Shown: positions 6,911 to 10,000 of the stretch, piece after piece
Numbering within the stretch: position 1 is the stretch's first letter
Layout: the number at the start of each line of letters is the position of its first letter
NCBI GenBank assembly: GCA_008636095.1
Contig: VSJD01000047.1
Span: 1-10,000, forward strand
Origin: Kiritimatiellota bacterium
GTDB lineage: Bacteria > Verrucomicrobiota > Kiritimatiellia > JAAZAB01
Length of the DNA: 10,000 nucleotides
Reading direction: 5' to 3'
Translations under genes and position numbers: made by a program
Notes under the pieces: model-generated
Database searches by the model: none
What the model saw: only the letters and a program-made list of their open reading frames with translations
Told to the model about the DNA's origin: nothing

Positions 6911-7000
6911 CTACGAAGGCCTTGCCTGACATGCATCGGGATAGAGATTCATCCTATTCGCGATCCATGTCATCAACACTAAAGAATACCATGGCGATGG

Positions 7001-7657
7001 TTATAGCCAGTCTTGATTGCTCCAGAACTGATACTCGTAAGGCCAATCGTCTTTGCGCAACGTAATCAGTTTCCGGAAGTATTGTTTTTGCAATTCTATT
7101 TTCTGGATCTGGTCGGGATATTGTTGCTTTGTCTGAATCGCGGTCACCAGTGCTTTTCCCAGTGCGGTCGCGGCGGCAACATCGGCAGGTTTTAACGGGC
7201 TCCTGGCATCCACGCCGCCAACGCACTGTGCGCCCACAGTGTTTCCATAATGTTTCAGGTAGGCCTGAACCTGCGCTCCACCACCGCCGCCGCTGGTCGT
7301 CACCACTGCCAGGTATTTACCTATGAGACGCATACAGTGCACAAAATGGCTGGAGCGGTCCAACACCGTTTTCAGTTGGGCTGTGACCTGATTGAGATAA
7401 ACCGGGGAAGCCAACACCAACCCATCTGCGTTCAGCACGTTAGCCAGAATAGTATTTGCGTCATCGTGAAGCACGCACCCCGGTTTCTGGTGACAGGCTT
7501 CGCAGGCCCGGCAGAACTCAATCTGTGCTTCGCTCAAATCCACCATATCCACGTCGGCGCCTTGGGCTCGGGCCGCCTTCAAAACTTCGGCGGCCAACGC
7601 CTTAGTTTGGCTATTCTTGCCGCGTGGACTTCCGCAAATTGCCAATATTTTCATCAT
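7001..7657 (-). CDS. Flavodoxin-fold iron-sulfur flavoprotein (Isf-like NADPH-dependent FMN reductase family)
   Basis: This 218-residue protein has the FMN phosphate loop ICGSPRGKNSQT (7-18) and a second FMN-contact region, SPVYLNQVTAQLKTVLDR (84-101). Between them lies CRACEACHQKPGC (C49, C52, C55, C61), a C-X2-C-X2-C-X5-C pattern matching the compact 4Fe-4S motif of iron-sulfur flavoproteins, which pass electrons between ferredoxin-like donors and small acceptors. TTSGGGGG (120-127) is the third FMN loop. AGGAGG lies only 1 nt before the annotated ATG but 4 nt before the next codon, also ATG, so translation may start at Met2 (7654). Only 5 nt separate it from the DJ-1/PfpI gene upstream, and its Shine-Dalgarno sequence overlaps that gene's stop, so the two are coupled. 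Arsenic operons often carry the flavoprotein ArsH, but ArsH lacks this Cys cluster. Confidence 0.85.
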   Translation of the reverse strand: MMKILAICGSPRGKNSQTKALAAEVLKAARAQGADVDMVDLSEAQIEFCRACEACHQKPGCVLHDDANTILANVLNADGLVLASPVYLNQVTAQLKTVLDRSSHFVHCMRLIGKYLAVVTTSGGGGGAQVQAYLKHYGNTVGAQCVGGVDARSPLKPADVAAATALGKALVTAIQTKQQYPDQIQKIELQKQYFRKLITLRKDDWPYEYQFWSNQDWL

Positions 7658-7662
7658 GCCTC

Positions 7663-8259
7663 CTACTCCAGCATTTTTACCAGCGCCGCGGCAAATTCAC
7701 GAGCCGCTTTTGGGCCGCTGGCGGTGAGAAGCTTGCCATCCTGGATGACATCCTGACTAACCACCAGAGCGCCTTGGGCGGCCAGCTGGTTCTGGAAAGA
7801 TGGAAATCCCGTGACCTTCTTTCCCTTTAATACACCCGCATTGGCAAGCGTAACCGGCGCAATGCAGATGGCCGCCAGTACTTTTCCCTGTTCCACGGCC
7901 GTGCGCGCCAGGGCATGAGCGGTCGCATTCGTAAAGAACTCGGCGGCCCCCGGCCCACCGATAAATACTATGGCATCATAATCCTCTGCTTTGCACTCGG
8001 CAATTTGTCGGTCGATGGCCACCATTTTGCCGAACACACTAACGGCTTTGCCTTTCCCCGAGCTGGCCACGGTCACGGCGGCCCCGCACTGACGAAGCCG
8101 GTTATAGGGCGCGAAAAACTCCTCGTCCCTGAAATCCGCGGCCGCGATCACGATTAACACCTTTTTCCCTTTCAAGTCCGGCATGGTGTTTTCCTTTCCC
8201 AATATCGTTCCTGCCCAGACGGCACCCATCATGATGATTATCAACATCCACGACCGCAT
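7663..8259 (-). CDS. DJ-1/PfpI family protein with signal-like leader
   Basis: This 198-residue protein belongs to the DJ-1/PfpI glutamine-amidotransferase-like family, which includes chaperone-like deglycases, glyoxalase III enzymes and peptidases. The acidic DEEFF (45-49), GGPGAAEFF (101-109), the nucleophile elbow AAICIAP (129-135, C132) and TASGP (179-183) are clear. The first 25 residues (charged Arg, a hydrophobic run MLIIIMMGAVWAGTILG, then KENT) resemble a signal peptide or membrane anchor, which is atypical for the family. Two starts are supported: ATG 8259 with GGAGAG just upstream, and ATG 8184 (Met26) with AAAGGAAAA upstream, which would give a standard 173-residue cytoplasmic form. 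It sits between arsM and the iron-sulfur flavoprotein, so a stress or thiol-redox role in arsenic handling is likely but inferred. Confidence 0.87.
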   Translation of the reverse strand: MRSWMLIIIMMGAVWAGTILGKENTMPDLKGKKVLIVIAAADFRDEEFFAPYNRLRQCGAAVTVASSGKGKAVSVFGKMVAIDRQIAECKAEDYDAIVFIGGPGAAEFFTNATAHALARTAVEQGKVLAAICIAPVTLANAGVLKGKKVTGFPSFQNQLAAQGALVVSQDVIQDGKLLTASGPKAAREFAAALVKMLE

Positions 8260-8278
8260 AACGCTCTCCGTTGTATGA

Positions 8279-8308
8279 ATAATATCACATGATTAATGGA
8301 TGCAGCAA
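8279..8308 (-). promoter_or_regulatory. Candidate extended -10 promoter before the DJ-1/PfpI gene
   Basis: In the 52-nt gap after arsM, the minus strand reads TGATATTAT: an extended -10 (TGn) with -10 TATTAT (8279-8284, 5 of 6). A weak -35 TTGCTG (8303-8308) lies 18 nt upstream. Transcription would start near 8272, about 12 nt before the first start codon and just ahead of GGAGAG. This could give the two downstream genes extra, arsenic-independent expression. Confidence 0.35.
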
Positions 8309-8311
8309 TCC

Positions 8312-9121
8312 TCATTTCCTGGCTTCAATGAATGCCGAACAGATGTAATTTTCGACGCCGGTTCCCGGATCCCAATCCTTGATGAACGCGCGGCTGGCTT
8401 CATTGAGCGCAATGCGTACATCGGTGAAGCCGGCTTCGTGCAACATGGTTTCAAGCGCCTGGACCGTGATACTGCCGGAAATACATGCCGAGAGATGCCT
8501 GGCGCCTTCCCAGCGTGTACCTGTGAAGGGTTTGATCTGAACCACGTCCGAAATGGCCAGGTGCCCGCCGGGATGCAGCACCCGGAACGCCTCATTGAAA
8601 ACTTTTTGCTTCTCCGGGGAGAGATTGATCACGCAATTTGACATAATCACGTCCACGGAATTGTCGGCCACGGGCAGGTGTTCAATCTCACCCAGCCGGA
8701 ACTCGACATTCTTGTGCTTGCCGATGTTGGCGCGGGCTTTGCGCAGCATTTCCGGCGTCATGTCCACCCCGATCACTTGCCCCGTGGGCCCCACGGCTTG
8801 CGCGGCGATAAAGCAATCCATTCCGGCTCCACTACCCAGGTCGAGCACAGTCTCACCCGGCTTCAATAGCGCCATCGCCACGGGATTGCCACAACCGAGC
8901 CCCAAGTTGACGTTTTCGGGAAGCGTAGTGAGCTGTTCCTCGCTGTAGCCGAGCCGTTTAGCAATCTCGCGGAGGTCCGCCGGCGGTGCGCCAGCCTCAC
9001 AACATTTCGATTCGCCGCCGGAGGCACAGCACGGCGCCTGTCCGCCGGTTTCGGCCACGCGGCCGTAGTGTTGCTGGACCATCTGGCGTGTCTTTTCTAT
9101 GCGCTTTGTATTTTTCTGCAT
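8312..9121 (-). CDS. arsM: Arsenite S-adenosylmethionine methyltransferase
   Basis: This 269-residue enzyme methylates As(III) with S-adenosylmethionine to methylarsenicals in the cytoplasm. The SAM motif VLDLGSGAG (92-100) is followed by the acidic GVDMTPEML (118-126). The family's three catalytic As-binding cysteines are visible: C77 in GLGCGNPVA, C163 in SNCVINLSPEKQ and C213 in SACISGSI. The N-terminus carries two Cys pairs, C31-C32 and C40-C41, in a Gly-rich stretch; one may serve as the fourth conserved Cys near the N-terminus known in ArsM. Length is typical of bacterial ArsM (about 260-290), without a C-terminal extension. AAAGGA, overlapping the end of acr3, lies 7 nt before the ATG and supports the start. 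It is 4 nt after acr3, so both are co-translated. Confidence 0.95.
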   Translation of the reverse strand: MQKNTKRIEKTRQMVQQHYGRVAETGGQAPCCASGGESKCCEAGAPPADLREIAKRLGYSEEQLTTLPENVNLGLGCGNPVAMALLKPGETVLDLGSGAGMDCFIAAQAVGPTGQVIGVDMTPEMLRKARANIGKHKNVEFRLGEIEHLPVADNSVDVIMSNCVINLSPEKQKVFNEAFRVLHPGGHLAISDVVQIKPFTGTRWEGARHLSACISGSITVQALETMLHEAGFTDVRIALNEASRAFIKDWDPGTGVENYICSAFIEARK

Positions 9122-9125
9122 GCGA

Positions 9126-10000
9126 CTATCCTTTGTTCGGGAACCAATGTTGAGTCCGCAGACAAATTTTCACCAGCCACAACATCACCGGCACTTCGAT
9201 CAGCACGCCCACCACCGTGGCCAGCGCGGCGCCCGACGAAAGCCCGAAGAGCATCGTCGCCGTGGCAATGGCCACCTCGAAATGATTCGAGGCCCCGATC
9301 ATCGCGGCAGGGGCCGCGTCACGGTAGGGCAACTTCAGCAGTTTGGCCCACCCGTAGCCCAGCCAAAAGATCAGCATGGTCTGAATAAACAGCGGGATGG
9401 CAATCCACAGGATCGTCAACGGATTGCCGAGAATCACCTCGCCCTTAAAGCTGAACAGCAGCACCAGCGTGGTCAGCAGGGCAATGATCGTGATGGGTGT
9501 GAGCACATGCAGGAACTTTTCCGTGAACCATCGCTCGCCTTTGGCCGCAATGATCCATTTGCGGGATACGTATCCTGCCGCCAGCGGAAAGGCCACATAA
9601 ATGACGATGGACAACAGCAACGCCTGCCAGGGAACAGGTAGTCGGCCAACTCCCAGCAGAAAACCGCCCAGCACGCCATAGAGCACGAGCATGGATAGGG
9701 AGTTAATGGCCACCATGATCAGGGTTAGACCGTCGTTGCCCCGCGCCAGATACCCCCACACCAGCACCATCGCCGTGCAGGGAGCGATCCCGAGAAGAAT
9801 ACAACCGGCAAAGTAACTACGCCACAGCGGGACCTGCAACATCTTGACGCCGTCGTGCAATATCACCGTTCCGGCGCCATGCGTGGCGCCCACGGCCAGG
9901 TCGAGTCCGAATGGCATCTTCACCAAGTCGGTTGCCTCCGCACCAATAAGTCCCCTGAACAAGAACCCAAGAAACAGCAGGGCGATGGCATACATGGTGA
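9126..10000 (-). CDS. acr3: Acr3 family arsenite efflux permease (5' end beyond window)
   Basis: This is the C-terminal 290 or so residues of an Acr3 (BART superfamily) As(III)/H+ antiporter of the cytoplasmic membrane. The frame stays open to the edge: the Met at 9995 is internal, preceded by Thr, matching the family's PFTM-type segment, so about 60-100 residues are missing. Numbering from that Met, the essential TM4 Cys is C73 in GIAPCTAMV and the essential TM9 Glu is E240 in [26 protein letters not shown] (120-134) is also typical. A long segment between TM3 and TM4 (about residues 15-60, with THGAGT and HDGVKML) looks larger than in compact Acr3 proteins. The stop is 4 nt before arsM. An ArsR regulator and arsenate reductase probably lie further upstream, outside the window. 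Confidence 0.95.
   Translation of the reverse strand, partial: TMYAIALLFLGFLFRGLIGAEATDLVKMPFGLDLAVGATHGAGTVILHDGVKMLQVPLWRSYFAGCILLGIAPCTAMVLVWGYLARGNDGLTLIMVAINSLSMLVLYGVLGGFLLGVGRLPVPWQALLLSIVIYVAFPLAAGYVSRKWIIAAKGERWFTEKFLHVLTPITIIALLTTLVLLFSFKGEVILGNPLTILWIAIPLFIQTMLIFWLGYGWAKLLKLPYRDAAPAAMIGASNHFEVAIATATMLFGLSSGAALATVVGVLIEVPVMLWLVKICLRTQHWFPNKG

Noticed and set aside
7001..7657. ArsH assignment for the flavoprotein
   Set aside because: It shares the flavodoxin-like fold, but the four-Cys cluster and lack of ArsH signature favour the iron-sulfur flavoprotein group.
9099..9641. 180-codon plus-strand frame opposite acr3
   Set aside because: Rich in Gln, Arg and His, antisense to a conserved hydrophobic transporter; not a real gene.

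Overview
The window (about 55-57% G+C by eye, closely packed genes, clear Shine-Dalgarno sequences) is bacterial chromosome. The gene mix suggests an uncultured member of the PVC group (Lentisphaerota, Kiritimatiellota, Verrucomicrobiota or Planctomycetota): two large TIM-barrel sugar isomerases beside a ceramidase-fold protein and a DegT-type aminotransferase, plus folded GC-rich intergenic palindromes. That placement is an inference from gene families, not from a marker gene. No rRNA, tRNA, CRISPR array or insertion sequence was seen.

Left half, plus strand (400-5336): a DegT/DnrJ/EryC1/StrS PLP aminotransferase, a cytoplasmic protein of the neutral-ceramidase N-terminal fold, and two xylose-isomerase-like TIM-barrel proteins. 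The last two are tightly coupled (3 nt apart). This looks like a carbohydrate or amino-sugar/cyclitol metabolic cluster whose substrate cannot be read from sequence. Upstream lie about 400 nt without a convincing gene, holding a 12-bp palindrome and a heptamer repeat. Between the ceramidase-fold gene and the first isomerase lie two adjacent inverted-repeat structures. The first (3292-3352) folds into a four-arm cloverleaf with no unpaired base at the junction.

Right half, minus strand (10000 down to 5453): a 5'-truncated Acr3 arsenite efflux permease, an ArsM arsenite S-adenosylmethionine methyltransferase, a DJ-1/PfpI-family protein with two possible starts (one giving a signal-like leader), and a flavodoxin-fold protein with the compact four-Cys motif of iron-sulfur flavoproteins. 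Gaps are 4, 52 and 5 nt, so this is probably one arsenic detoxification operon: efflux by Acr3, methylation by ArsM, and two probable redox or stress accessory proteins. A MATE-family exporter follows 171 nt downstream in the same direction and may have its own promoter. The rest of the ars operon (regulator, reductase) would lie beyond position 10000.

The two halves converge at 5337-5452, where there is an inverted repeat but no classical terminator.
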